This document shows positions 27,231-36,378 of a DNA stretch of 64,000 bases, in pieces (position 1 is the first letter of the stretch; the number at the start of each line of letters is the position of its first letter). The stretch lies in the NCBI RefSeq assembly GCF_005503625.1, contig NZ_SCMX01000011.1:55111-119110 (forward strand). The letters are read 5' to 3'. Position numbers and translations under genes: made by a program. This stretch comes from Cupriavidus sp. 2SB (GTDB lineage: Bacteria; Pseudomonadota; Gammaproteobacteria; Burkholderiales; Burkholderiaceae). Below the pieces are notes generated by a model that did not search any database, was not told where the DNA came from, and saw only the letters and a list, made by a program, of their open reading frames with translations.

Positions 27231-27293
27231 GAGCAGGTCGTAGCGCGCAAAGTGATGTGGCTTAATAAGCACCCTACTCGCGATCTTTGGTAG

Positions 27294-27782
27294 GTGCCGC
27301 ACAACGCGGCCTGCGAGCGACGTTGCAATTCGAGACAAAGACGCTATGCTTGCGCGTGTCAACGCTCAAAAACACCCTTGCATCACTCGGCCCGCCGGCA
27401 TCCCTGGTTCGCTGGCTTCCTTCTCGTTGTCTTCCTGACAGTCCAGCTGGCAGCGGCTGCGTACGCCTGTACCGGTAGCCGCTACCAGATGGAGGACGTC
27501 AACGCGGCGTCAGCCCTGATGGAGTCCTGCCCCGACATGGCGGACCACAAGAGCGACCAGGGCGGCAACCAGAAGGCACTCTGCCTGGGGCACTGCCAGG
27601 CGGACTCCAAGAGTGCCGACCATGTTTCCCCGCAGATTCCGGCATTCTTGCCTGTTCTGGTGAACGTCATCGAGCCAGCGCATCTGGTGGTGGCTGATCT
27701 GCGCACCGTACTGAGCGTCGACGCACAGCCGCGTGCGCCGCCCCCGCCGCTGGCCATTCTTCACTGCTGTTTTCGCACGTAG
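27294..27782 (+). CDS. cusD: CusD-like small secreted protein ahead of cusCBAF, up to 162 aa
   Basis: The real start is uncertain: the signal-peptide-like stretch WFAGFLLVVFLTVQLAAAAYAC begins at about residue 39, and no ATG with a ribosome site lies near it, so the first 30 residues may not be translated. The mature part has Cys/His motifs (MESCPDMAD, LCLGHCQADS) and ends with a proline run and HCCFRT. It is a paralogue of 23658-24047. C. metallidurans carries a small cusD gene in this position of cusDCBAF; I use that name on position and pattern only. Confidence 0.58.
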   Translation: MPHNAACERRCNSRQRRYACACQRSKTPLHHSARRHPWFAGFLLVVFLTVQLAAAAYACTGSRYQMEDVNAASALMESCPDMADHKSDQGGNQKALCLGHCQADSKSADHVSPQIPAFLPVLVNVIEPAHLVVADLRTVLSVDAQPRAPPPPLAILHCCFRT

Positions 27783-27851
27783 CCTCCGGAACAACGCCGA
27801 ACTGTTGCCATCCCCCATGCCGGGGTGGTTGTCGTTGCTCTCGGAGGCTGT

Positions 27852-29153
27852 ATGCTTTTTCTACGTCGCCTGACGCTGGCGCTGCTATGCGCGCCTGTTC
27901 TCGGCATGACGGTGTCGCAAGCCGCGACGCCGCAATCCACTGACTCCCTTTCCCTTGCGGAAGCCATCGCGCTTGCCTCCGCGCATGCTGGCGATGCTGA
28001 ATCTTCCCGGGGTTCCGTCGAGGCTGCCGTTCAGATGGCGGTCGCCGCCGGCCAGTTGCCCGACCCCGTGCTGAAGCTTGGGCTCGACAATGTTCCGGTC
28101 ACCGGCCCCGACGCGTTCTCGCTCAGCCGGGATTTCATGACCCAGCGCTCCATTAGCGTGATGCAGGAATTCACGCGGTCGGACAAGCGTCGCGCCCGTG
28201 CCGCTCGCTTCGAGGCCGAGGCCTCCGCGGCCGATGCGCAACGCGCGGTTGGTCTGGCCAACGTACAACGCAATGCCGTTGCGGCATGGCTTGACCGTTG
28301 GTATGCGGAACAGGCCGGCGTGCTGCTCGGCCACCATGGCCATCCGCTGGATCTCGCGCTCCAGGCCGCGACTGCCGCATACCGCGGCGGGCGCGGCACA
28401 CGCGCGGATGTGCTCTCGGCCGAACTGGAAGTCCAGAAGCTGCGAGACCGGGAGGATGAAAATCGGGCCGCCATCGCAACCGCCGAGGTAAATCTCGCGC
28501 GCTGGATTGGTACGGACGCGAGCCGTCCACTCGGCAAGCGGCCTCCTCTTGATGTGCCCGAGCGCGTCCGGCAACTTGCCCTGACAGATTTCGATACCGT
28601 GCCCGAGATGGCCGCCGCACAGCGTGACGTCACGCTGGCGGAGTCGGAAATCCGCTCCGCAACCGAGAACAAGAAGCCGGATGTCACCGTGGAGCTGATG
28701 TACAGCCAGCGCGGCTCCGCGTACTCCAACATGGCTTCGCTGAACGTCAGCTTCCCCGTCCCGTGGGACCAGGGAAACCGCCAGGACCGTGAAGTCGCCG
28801 CCAGGTTGGCGCAGGCGCAGGAGGCTCGCGCCAAATCCGAAATCATCAGGCGCAATACCAAGAGCATGATTGACGCCAAGCTGGCCGAACTGCAGCGCAA
28901 TCTCGACCGGCTCAAGCGCTATGACGCGTCAACGCTGCCGCTGGCGAGCGCTCAGGCAGACGCCGCGCTGACGGCATATCGGGCCAATACGGGCTCGCTG
29001 CTCGCTTTGGCCGAAGCGAATCATCGCGCCATTGACACCGCGTTGGAGCGGCTATCGCTGGAGGCGAAGACCGCAAGGCTGTGGGCTGACTTGACCTTTC
29101 TGATTCCACTGCCCACCGCCCAAACTGAGCCTGCCGCGAAGGACCTCAAATGA
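27852..29153 (+). CDS. cusC: Outer-membrane factor of the Cu/Ag RND system, 433 aa
   Basis: A TolC-family channel protein. I start at ATG 27852 with a GGAGG site; the signal peptide ends near SQA-AT. Two repeats of the OEP fold are visible: a long helical segment from SLAEAIALASAH to about residue 215 and a second from AAQRDVTLAESEIRSA to the end. The C-terminus loses the membrane-proximal hydrophobic end seen in some family members but is of normal length. Its stop overlaps cusB (ATGA). Confidence 0.9.
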   Translation: MLFLRRLTLALLCAPVLGMTVSQAATPQSTDSLSLAEAIALASAHAGDAESSRGSVEAAVQMAVAAGQLPDPVLKLGLDNVPVTGPDAFSLSRDFMTQRSISVMQEFTRSDKRRARAARFEAEASAADAQRAVGLANVQRNAVAAWLDRWYAEQAGVLLGHHGHPLDLALQAATAAYRGGRGTRADVLSAELEVQKLRDREDENRAAIATAEVNLARWIGTDASRPLGKRPPLDVPERVRQLALTDFDTVPEMAAAQRDVTLAESEIRSATENKKPDVTVELMYSQRGSAYSNMASLNVSFPVPWDQGNRQDREVAARLAQAQEARAKSEIIRRNTKSMIDAKLAELQRNLDRLKRYDASTLPLASAQADAALTAYRANTGSLLALAEANHRAIDTALERLSLEAKTARLWADLTFLIPLPTAQTEPAAKDLK

Positions 29154-30694
29154 AGAAACCACTGATGATCACGGCGGCATGCCTCGTCCTCCTCGGCGCG
29201 GTGGGCTATGGCGGCTACCGCTTCGGCGTCACGCGGGGCGCGCAGTCGCCGCAGGCGCCGGCGTCGGCCGGCGCGCCGTCCGGCCAGAAAGCGGGCGACA
29301 TGGACCCGCAGACCGGCAAGAAGATTCTGTACTGGCACGATCCGATGGTGCCCGGCCAGCGTTTCGACAAGCCCGGCAAGTCCCCGTTTATGGACATGCA
29401 ACTCGTGCCGGTCTACGCGGATGGCGATGGCGGCGGTAGCGGGGTCACGGTGGATAGCCGCGTCGCTCAGAACCTGGGCATTCGCACCACCGAGGTCAAG
29501 GCGAGCCAGATGGGCCCGGTGCTCGAGGCGCCCGGCAACGTCGCCATCGATGAGCGCAGCGTCCAGGTCATCCAGGCACGCACCAGCGCCTTCGTCCAGC
29601 ACGTTGCCGTACGGGCGACGCTCGACCCCGTGCGGCGGGGCCAGACGCTGGTGACGCTGTACTCGCCCGACTGGGTCGCCGCCCAGGAAGAATATCTTGC
29701 CGTCTCACGCCTGCCCGCTGGCGCGCAATCCGACCTGTCGGGTGCGGCAAAAGCGCGCATGCTTCAGGCGGGTATGACCCCTGGGCAGGTGAGCGCCGTG
29801 GAAAGCTCCGGAAAGTTGCAGCCCAGCCTGGGCATTCCTAGTCCGGTCGATGGCGTAGTGACGGAAGTCGCCGTTCGCGATGGCATGACCGTCTCCCCCG
29901 GCATGACGCTATTTCGCCTGGCCGACCTGAGCCAGGTCTGGGTGATTGCCGAGGTGCCGGAAGGACAGGCCCGTACCCTCGCGGCCGGCCTGCCTGCCAA
30001 GGTGTTGCCCACTGGCGTCTCCGACCCGATCGTGGGCAAGGTTGATACCGTCCTGCCTGACGTCAATCCGGCCACGCGAACCATCAAGGTGCGCATTGTT
30101 TTGCCCAACAAGGGCCAGCATCTGCTGCCGGGTATGTTTGCGACCGTTCGGTTCGATAGCGGCCCAGAAAAGGAAGTGCTGCAGATTCCCGTGGAATCCG
30201 TCATCCGCACCGGCCAGCACAGTGTCGTCTTCGTCGATGCCGGCAAGGCGGGCTTCGTGGCCACCGACGTCAAGACCGGCCGCGAGGCCGAAGGCATGGT
30301 GGAGGTTGTGGATGGACTCAAGGCTGGCCAGAAGGTCGTCACCTCGGGCCAGTTCCTGATCGATTCGGAGGCGAGCCTGCGCGGCACGGCCGAGCGCATG
30401 AGTGTGGCGCCAGCGGCTTCCGCACCCGCTGCATCGGCTGCGCCGGCGCCGGAGCACGAGGGCGTCGGGCGCATCGAAGCGGTAACGGGCGCAGGCCTGA
30501 CGATCTCACACGGCCCCATCCCGTCGGCACAGTGGGGAGCCATGACCATGGACTTTGCCGCCCCGCCCGCGGGCCTGCCCAAAGGGCTCAAGGCGGGCGA
30601 TCGCGTGCGCTTCCGCTTCCATCTGAATAACGACGGCATGCCTGTCCTGTCCGCGGTCGAGCCCGCCGCCTCTGTCCAGGGAGGCAAGCCATGA
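29150..30694 (+). CDS. cusB: Periplasmic adaptor of the Cu/Ag RND system with fused CusF domain, 514 aa
   Basis: A membrane-fusion protein of the CusB/SilB type. After an N-terminal anchor ([15 protein letters not shown]) comes a heavy-metal-binding segment ([20 protein letters not shown], then MDMQLVPVY; about 62-92), then the barrel-sandwich and lipoyl parts ([27 protein letters not shown]). The last 75 residues form a CusF-like domain ([16 protein letters not shown]) that keeps the Trp and two Met of the Cu(I) site; fusion of CusF to the adaptor is known for SilB of Cupriavidus. It overlaps cusC and cusA by ATGA. Confidence 0.93.
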   Translation: MKKPLMITAACLVLLGAVGYGGYRFGVTRGAQSPQAPASAGAPSGQKAGDMDPQTGKKILYWHDPMVPGQRFDKPGKSPFMDMQLVPVYADGDGGGSGVTVDSRVAQNLGIRTTEVKASQMGPVLEAPGNVAIDERSVQVIQARTSAFVQHVAVRATLDPVRRGQTLVTLYSPDWVAAQEEYLAVSRLPAGAQSDLSGAAKARMLQAGMTPGQVSAVESSGKLQPSLGIPSPVDGVVTEVAVRDGMTVSPGMTLFRLADLSQVWVIAEVPEGQARTLAAGLPAKVLPTGVSDPIVGKVDTVLPDVNPATRTIKVRIVLPNKGQHLLPGMFATVRFDSGPEKEVLQIPVESVIRTGQHSVVFVDAGKAGFVATDVKTGREAEGMVEVVDGLKAGQKVVTSGQFLIDSEASLRGTAERMSVAPAASAPAASAAPAPEHEGVGRIEAVTGAGLTISHGPIPSAQWGAMTMDFAAPPAGLPKGLKAGDRVRFRFHLNNDGMPVLSAVEPAASVQGGKP

Positions 30695-33600
30695 TCGCCC
30701 GACTCATCCTGGCGTCAATTCGCAACCGCTTCCTGGTCCTGCTGGCAACGGTCATGCTGACCGCCTGGGGCCTATGGGCGGTGCGCAGCACGCCGCTTGA
30801 CGCGCTGCCGGACCTGTCCGACGTACAGGTCATCATCCGCACGCCGTTCCCCGGCCAGGCGCCGCAGATTGTCGAGAATCAGGTCACCTATCCGCTGACG
30901 ACCACGATGCTATCGGTGCCTGGCGCGAAGACGGTGCGCGGCTATTCCTTCTTTGGCGACTCCTTTGTTTATGTGCTGTTCGAGGATGGCACCGACTTGT
31001 ACTGGGCGCGCTCGCGCGTGCTCGAATACTTGAACCAGGTGCAATCCCGCTTGCCGGCTGCGGCCAAACCGGCTCTGGGCCCGGATGCCACAGGCGTTGG
31101 ATGGATCTACGAATACACGCTCGTGGACAAGACCGGCCGGCATGACCTGAGCCAGTTGCGCGCCTTGCAGGATTGGTTCCTGCGTTTCGAACTGAAGTCG
31201 CTCCCGAATGTCGCCGAAGTCGCGTCCCTCGGCGGGATGGTCAAGCAGTACCAGGTGGTCCTGATGCCGGACCGCCTGCGCGCGTACAACCTGTCACAGG
31301 GCAAGGTGCTGGCGGCCCTCAAGGGCGCCAACCAGGAGACCGGCGGCTCCGTGCTGGAACTGGGCGAGGCCGAGTACATGGTGCGCGCCTCGGGCTATCT
31401 GAAGACACTGGACGATTTTCGGCGCATCCCGATAGTCACGAGTGACGCGGGCATTCCCGTGCGCCTGGGCGATGTCGCCACCGTCCAGCTTGGCCCCGAG
31501 ATGCGGCGAGGTATCGCCGAACTGGACGGGCAGGGAGAAGTAGCGGGCGGCGTGATCGTGATGCGATCGGGCAAGAATGCGCTGGAGACCATCGAGGCGG
31601 TGAAGGCCAAGCTGGCGGTCCTCAAGAAGAGCCTGCCGGCCGGTGTCGAGATCGTGACGACCTATGACCGCTCCGCGTTGATCAACCGTGCGGTCGAGAA
31701 CCTGACGCACAAGCTGATCGAGGAGTTCATCGTCGTCGCGCTGGTCTGCCTGGTCTTCCTGTTTCACCTGCGCTCCGCATTGGTGGCCATTGTCTCGCTG
31801 CCGCTCGGTGTGCTGGCGGCCTTTCTCGTCATGCGATATCAGGGCGTGAACGCCAACATCATGTCGCTGGGCGGCATCGCCATCGCCATCGGCGCCATGG
31901 TCGATGCCGCGGTCGTCATGATCGAGAACGCTCACAAGCATCTGGAACACTGGCATGCGGACAACCCCGGACGAGATCTGAGCGAGCGCGAGCGCTGGAG
32001 CGTGATTGGCGAGTCGGCCGCCGAGGTGGGACCCGCGCTGTTCTTCTCGCTGCTGATCATTACGCTGTCGTTCATCCCGGTGTTTACGCTGGAGGCGCAG
32101 GAGGGCCGCCTGTTTTCGCCGCTGGCGTTCACGAAGACCTACTCCATGGCCGCGGCGGCGGGATTGTCCGTCACCCTGGTGCCGGTCCTGATGGGCTACA
32201 TGATCCGTGGCAAGATCCCCTCGGAGCAGTCCAATCCGCTCAGCCGCTGGCTCATTCGCGGCTATCAGCCGGTGCTGGCAAAGGTGCTCGCCTACCCGAA
32301 AACGGCCGTGGCGATCGCCGCGCTCCTGATGGCGGCGACCGCCTGGCCGATCATGCGAATTGGCGGCGAGTTCATGCCGCCCCTTGACGAGGGCGACCTG
32401 CTCTACATGCCGTCGGCACTGCCGGGCCTGTCCGCCGGCAAGGCGGCGCAACTGCTGCAGCAGACGGACCGGCTGATCAAGACCGTGCCCGAGGTCGAGA
32501 CCGTGTTCGGCAAGGCCGGCCGTGCCGACACGGCGACCGACCCAGCCCCCATCGAGATGTTCGAGACCACCATCCAGTTCAAGCCGCGCGACCAGTGGCG
32601 CGCCGGCATGACGACCGACAAGCTGGTGGAAGAGCTCGACCGCGTGGTGAAGGTGCCGGGCCTGTCCAATATCTGGGTGCCGCCAATCCGCAACCGGATC
32701 GACATGCTCGCCACCGGCATCAAGAGCCCGGTCGGCATTAAGGTGGCGGGCACCGACCTGAAGGAAATTGACCGACTGGCCACGAGGATCGAGGATGCTG
32801 TCAAGGCGGTGCCAGGCGTCACCTCTGCACTCGCCGAACGCCTGTCCGGCGGGCGCTACGTCGATGTCGACATCGACCGGATGGCCGCCGGGCGGTATGG
32901 GCTCAACATCGAGGATGTCCAGAGCATCGTGTCCTCGGCCATCGGTGGCGACAACGTGGGGGAAGTGGTCGACGGGCTGGCGCGCTTTCCCATCAATGTC
33001 CGATATCCGCGCGACTACCGCGACTCGGTGGAGCAACTGCGCAGCCTCCCCATCGTCACCGACCGGGGTCAGCAGATCACCCTATCCGACGTCGCGCGCA
33101 TCCAGGTCGTGCAAGGGCCGCCGATGCTGCGCAGCGAAAACGCCCGCCTGTCCGGCTGGGTGTACGTGGACATTCGCGGACGTGACCTGCGTTCGGCCGT
33201 CCAGGACATGCAGGCCGCCGTGGCCAAGGCGGTCCCGATGCCAGCGGGCTATTCCCTCAGTTGGTCGGGTCAGTTCGAGTATCTGGAGCGGGCCACCGCG
33301 AAGCTGAAGGTGGTGGTGCCGTTCACGCTGCTGATCATCTTCGTGTTGCTGTACCTGGTGTTCGGCCGTCTCGATGAAGCGCTACTGATCATGGGCACGC
33401 TGCCGCTGGCGCTCATCGGCGGATTCTGGCTGCTTTACTTGCTGGGCTACAACCTTTCGGTAGCGGGGGTTGTCGGCTTTATCGCCCTTGCCGGCGTGGC
33501 AGCCGAGTTCGGCGTCATCATGCTGCTCTACCTGAAGCAAGCCTGGAGCGAACGCGAGGGCCGAGGCGAAACCAGCGTGTCCGCATTGCTGGACGCCATT

Positions 33601-33861
33601 CAGGAAGGGGCAGTGCTGCGGGTCCGCCCCAAGGCCATGACCGTCGCTGTCATTCTTGCCGGCCTGATTCCCATCATGTGGTCGCATGGCACCGGCTCGG
33701 AGGTCATGCAGCGCATTGCGGCTCCGATGGTTGGCGGCATGGTCACCGCGCCATTGCTTTCCCTGTTTGTTGTGCCGGCGGTGTACTTGCTGATACGCAG
33801 ACGGCAGGCCGAATCTGTCTCACTTTCCACCCACCCCTCACTCCCGGAGGAATCACAATGA
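30691..33861 (+). CDS. cusA: Inner-membrane RND pump for Cu(I)/Ag(I), 1056 aa
   Basis: A heavy-metal-efflux RND protein with twelve transmembrane segments in two halves and two large periplasmic loops. The TM4 block [18 protein letters not shown] is of the HME4 (Cu/Ag) type, unlike the DFG-x3-DGA block of the CzcA at 55429. Periplasmic Met residues such as those in [20 protein letters not shown] and [20 protein letters not shown] fit the CusA signature. The full length is normal (family about 1040-1060). Translation is coupled by ATGA to both cusB and cusF. Confidence 0.95.
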   Translation: MIARLILASIRNRFLVLLATVMLTAWGLWAVRSTPLDALPDLSDVQVIIRTPFPGQAPQIVENQVTYPLTTTMLSVPGAKTVRGYSFFGDSFVYVLFEDGTDLYWARSRVLEYLNQVQSRLPAAAKPALGPDATGVGWIYEYTLVDKTGRHDLSQLRALQDWFLRFELKSLPNVAEVASLGGMVKQYQVVLMPDRLRAYNLSQGKVLAALKGANQETGGSVLELGEAEYMVRASGYLKTLDDFRRIPIVTSDAGIPVRLGDVATVQLGPEMRRGIAELDGQGEVAGGVIVMRSGKNALETIEAVKAKLAVLKKSLPAGVEIVTTYDRSALINRAVENLTHKLIEEFIVVALVCLVFLFHLRSALVAIVSLPLGVLAAFLVMRYQGVNANIMSLGGIAIAIGAMVDAAVVMIENAHKHLEHWHADNPGRDLSERERWSVIGESAAEVGPALFFSLLIITLSFIPVFTLEAQEGRLFSPLAFTKTYSMAAAAGLSVTLVPVLMGYMIRGKIPSEQSNPLSRWLIRGYQPVLAKVLAYPKTAVAIAALLMAATAWPIMRIGGEFMPPLDEGDLLYMPSALPGLSAGKAAQLLQQTDRLIKTVPEVETVFGKAGRADTATDPAPIEMFETTIQFKPRDQWRAGMTTDKLVEELDRVVKVPGLSNIWVPPIRNRIDMLATGIKSPVGIKVAGTDLKEIDRLATRIEDAVKAVPGVTSALAERLSGGRYVDVDIDRMAAGRYGLNIEDVQSIVSSAIGGDNVGEVVDGLARFPINVRYPRDYRDSVEQLRSLPIVTDRGQQITLSDVARIQVVQGPPMLRSENARLSGWVYVDIRGRDLRSAVQDMQAAVAKAVPMPAGYSLSWSGQFEYLERATAKLKVVVPFTLLIIFVLLYLVFGRLDEALLIMGTLPLALIGGFWLLYLLGYNLSVAGVVGFIALAGVAAEFGVIMLLYLKQAWSEREGRGETSVSALLDAIQEGAVLRVRPKAMTVAVILAGLIPIMWSHGTGSEVMQRIAAPMVGGMVTAPLLSLFVVPAVYLLIRRRQAESVSLSTHPSLPEESQ

Positions 33862-34211
33862 AATACGTCAAAACTCTTGCCATCATGGCTGCTCTCGCTG
33901 CCACACCGGCTGCGTTCGCGGCAGGGTCGATGGACGGCATGGATATGAAGGGCATGGACATGAAGCCGTCAGCCGAAACGAAGCAGGCCCCCCACCCGGT
34001 TGCGGCAGAGGTAAAGAAGATCGATGCGAAGGCAGGGAAAGTTACCCTCAAGCACGGCCCGATCGAAAATCTCGGCATGTCCGCCATGACCATGGCGTTC
34101 CCGGTCAAGGATCGCGCTTCGTTGAAGGACTTCAAGGAAGGTGATGCGGTTACCGCCGTATTCGACACGGTCGACGGCAAGCCGACAGTCGTGGACATGC
34201 AGCGCAAGTAA
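33858..34211 (+). CDS. cusF: Periplasmic Cu/Ag chaperone CusF, Trp replaced by Met, 117 aa
   Basis: A small OB-fold Cu(I)/Ag(I) carrier that delivers metal to CusB. A signal peptide (cleaved near FAA-GS) and a Met-rich linker ([12 protein letters not shown]) precede the domain. The binding block reads [19 protein letters not shown]. Compared with E. coli CusF (His36, Trp44, Met47, Met49), the Trp that shields the metal is Met here, so the site has an extra thioether. A GGAGG site sits 7 nt before the ATG, which overlaps the cusA stop. Confidence 0.92.
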   Translation: MKYVKTLAIMAALAATPAAFAAGSMDGMDMKGMDMKPSAETKQAPHPVAAEVKKIDAKAGKVTLKHGPIENLGMSAMTMAFPVKDRASLKDFKEGDAVTAVFDTVDGKPTVVDMQRK

Positions 34212-34347
34212 AACTCAGGCGGCACCACCGCTCGCATCGGGGCAGTGTGCCGCCTGCCATGGCCAAAATCCTCCGTCACGCCGCTTCGGTAGACCTCCGA
34301 ATGGCGTCGTCGGGATCGAAACCGCTTTCCATGAACGTTCGGCCACA

Positions 34348-34539
34348 GTGAGCCGCCCACCCTTCGACCTGCCACGTGAAGTCATCGTTGTCATCGTGTT
34401 TGCCGTGGCGTTCACGGTGTGTGCTACAGGTTCGCTTGCCTGGCATTTTCGTCGCCAGATGCGCATCAAGCGCGGCCTCGAGAATGACAGATCAGGTTCG
34501 TCCACGCGACGTCGCATAACTTCAAGACGGCGCAAATAG
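34348..34539 (+). CDS. Possible small membrane protein, 63 aa
   Basis: A possible gene starting at GTG 34348. It has a single hydrophobic helix (REVIVVIVFAVAFTVCATGSLAW; quoted in parts: VIVVIVFAVAFTV) followed by a strongly basic tail (FRRQMRIKRG, RRRITSRRRK). There is no clear ribosome site, and the frame is open further upstream across the end of cusF. The stretch from 34212 to 34347 contains nothing else recognisable. It may be a chance ORF. Confidence 0.3.
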   Translation: MSRPPFDLPREVIVVIVFAVAFTVCATGSLAWHFRRQMRIKRGLENDRSGSSTRRRITSRRRK

Positions 34540-34610
34540 TCCTGTCAGATCCCACCTGAGCATTCATGCTGGATGCAGCTTGCGAGCCGGTTTCACCAAC
34601 GAGAGCGGCT

Positions 34611-35507
34611 TTAGACATCAGCATCGCGGCCCTGCGAGACGTCTTCGGTGGCCAGACGAACTTGCGGATCCGGTCGTTCAAACGGATAAATCAGTTGCTC
34701 GCCGTAGCGGTGCGGCACCGGGTCGCCTTCGATGCCGATTGCGCCCAGTGGCGCCTGCGGTTGATAGAAGGTACCGAAGAGGTGGTCCCATACCAGCCAG
34801 AACTCCCCGAAATTGACCTGCGCGTCCGCGAAGCGCTCCCGATGGTGCCAGCGATGGAGTTCTGCCACGCCTAACATATACCGCACCGGCCCCAGGCTAT
34901 AGTCCAGGTTGGCATGCTGGAATGCCAGATGGACCGCCAGGATTGCGAACCAGCCGGCCACTACCTCGGCCGGCGCGCCTAGTATGCCCAGGACCAGTAA
35001 GCCCGGACCCGCCATCAGGGCTGCATGCAGCGGGTGGCGGCGTTCCCCGTTTAGCCAGTAGAGCCGCCGCGACGAATGATGAATGCTGTGCAGCCGCCAC
35101 AGAAAGCCGTAGTGGTGGCTGAGCCGATGGACGGCATACAGCGACAGGTCCAGTGGCGCCCCTGCGAGTAATACCTGCAACAAGTATGGCCATTCCGCAG
35201 GCCACCATAGCTTGGGCCAACCCGTTCCTTCCCGCAGCACCACGAACCCCAGCACGGCACCGTGCATCACGGCCAAATTCACAACGGCATGGGCGACATC
35301 CGCCGGAAAGTCGAGATCCCGCTTTTGCCACCGTGCATCGAACGGGACAATGCGCTCCAGCCAAGCAACAAGAAATAGCCCGGCGGCGGCCCACAACGCC
35401 AGCCAAGCCAGCGGCGTGCCGTGGGATGGGGCGACCGAAACCCCTGTGATTACCAGGGCCATGATGGTCGGATAGGCGCCGTACCGCACCACAGAACGCG
35501 CTGTCAT
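34611..35507 (-). CDS. Sterol desaturase/fatty acid hydroxylase-family membrane protein, 298 aa
   Basis: A di-iron membrane hydroxylase. All three His boxes are present: HRLSHH (about residue 130), HSIHHSS (about 143) and HRWHHRE (about 220), with hydrophobic segments before and between them. I start at 35507 (MTARSVV), where GGAG lies 6 nt upstream. The substrate is unknown; lipid modification of the membrane under metal stress is a possible reason for its position between cus and pbr genes. Confidence 0.86.
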   Translation of the reverse strand: MTARSVVRYGAYPTIMALVITGVSVAPSHGTPLAWLALWAAAGLFLVAWLERIVPFDARWQKRDLDFPADVAHAVVNLAVMHGAVLGFVVLREGTGWPKLWWPAEWPYLLQVLLAGAPLDLSLYAVHRLSHHYGFLWRLHSIHHSSRRLYWLNGERRHPLHAALMAGPGLLVLGILGAPAEVVAGWFAILAVHLAFQHANLDYSLGPVRYMLGVAELHRWHHRERFADAQVNFGEFWLVWDHLFGTFYQPQAPLGAIGIEGDPVPHRYGEQLIYPFERPDPQVRLATEDVSQGRDADV

Positions 35508-35591
35508 TGCGACTCCAGAGTTCAATTTCCTCCAGTTTCTCCAAGCGACAGACAGCTAGCTTGAATAAACATGCTGTGTGCGGGCGACGTC

Positions 35592-35622
35592 TTGACTCTA
35601 TAGCAGGTACGGGGTGTGAAAT
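35592..35622 (+). promoter_or_regulatory. PbrR/CadR-type promoter before the CDF gene
   Basis: TTGACT (35592-35597), a 19-bp spacer starting CTATAG and ending GGGGTG, then TGAAAT (35617-35622). The sequence closely follows the known pbrA promoter of C. metallidurans and the same element before the ATPase at 36324. It lies 46 bp before the CDF start codon. Confidence 0.8.
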
Positions 35623-35667
35623 TACTCAGATCTTCTGTGGAAACAGGCGGGTTAACAAAGGAGTTGC

Positions 35668-36300
35668 ATGAACGACCACTTCCCCGACAAAGAACGCCTT
35701 GACCTCGACGCGAGTCAGGCGGCCGACCGCCGGATTCTGTGGCTGGTACTACTGATTAATGTCAGCCAATGTCTGGCAGGTATGGGCGTGGGCCTTTGGG
35801 CGGCGTCCACGGCGGTGCTTGGTGCGGCTCTGGACAACCTTGCCGACGCGTTGGTGTATGGCGTCAGCCTGTACGCCGTCGGCCGATCGCGAGCCATCAA
35901 GGTGCGGGCAGCGCGGCTATCGGGGTGGCTTTTGATTGGGCTGGCCCTGATGCTATGCGTGGAAGTCCTGCGCCGGTTCTTTGGCGGCGAGGCGCCATTG
36001 GGGCCGGCGATGATGGTCATGGCAGCGATCAATGCGGCGCTGAACATTATTTGCTTGCGCTTACTGAAACGCCACCGCGGGGAAGACGTCAACTTCAAGG
36101 CTTCCGCCATATTCACCAGCAACGACTCGATTGTGAATCTGGCCATTGTGTTGTCCGGAGCGCTCGTGATGTGGTCGGGCTCCAACCTGCCAGACCTGGT
36201 TCTGGGTCTGGTGGTATCTGCGATCGCCGCTAACGGAGGTCGTGAAATCCTGGTTGACGCGACAGAACATGAGGAAAAGGCCCGTTCCGAGGCAACTTAA
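35668..36300 (+). CDS. Cation diffusion facilitator without the C-terminal domain, 210 aa
   Basis: A six-helix CDF-type divalent cation exporter. The TM2 metal site appears as LDNLADALVYG (Asp-x3-Asp) and the TM5 site as TSNDSIVN (Asp with an upstream Asn/Ser in place of His). It ends shortly after TM6 with EEKARSEAT, so the cytoplasmic regulatory domain of about 80-90 residues found in CzcD or YiiP is absent; short CDF proteins of this type exist in Cupriavidus. It is preceded by a PbrR-type promoter, so Pb/Cd/Zn control is likely. Confidence 0.85.
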   Translation: MNDHFPDKERLDLDASQAADRRILWLVLLINVSQCLAGMGVGLWAASTAVLGAALDNLADALVYGVSLYAVGRSRAIKVRAARLSGWLLIGLALMLCVEVLRRFFGGEAPLGPAMMVMAAINAALNIICLRLLKRHRGEDVNFKASAIFTSNDSIVNLAIVLSGALVMWSGSNLPDLVLGLVVSAIAANGGREILVDATEHEEKARSEAT

Positions 36301-36323
36301 CCTCCGACCAGGAGGCAGAGCCC

Positions 36324-36354
36324 TTGACTCTGTATCTACTTTAGGGTGTGAAAT
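36324..36354 (+). promoter_or_regulatory. PbrR/CadR-type promoter of the P-type ATPase
   Basis: TTGACT (36324-36329), 19-bp spacer CTGTATC...TTAGGGTG, TGAAAT (36349-36354). The dyad arms ACTCTGTA and TAGGGTGT flank the centre. It lies 24 bp from the ATPase start, so the leader is very short. Confidence 0.86.
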
Positions 36355-36378
36355 TCTGACATATACAGAAAGAGGCGA

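Noticed and set aside
31294..33036. 580-codon minus-strand ORF opposite cusA
   Set aside because: Antisense shadow of an RND gene, rich in His, Arg and Gln, without motifs.
35668..36300. Calling the short CDF a frameshifted czcD
   Set aside because: The protein is coherent through six helices and ends cleanly; the missing C-terminal domain is not found in another frame before the next promoter.
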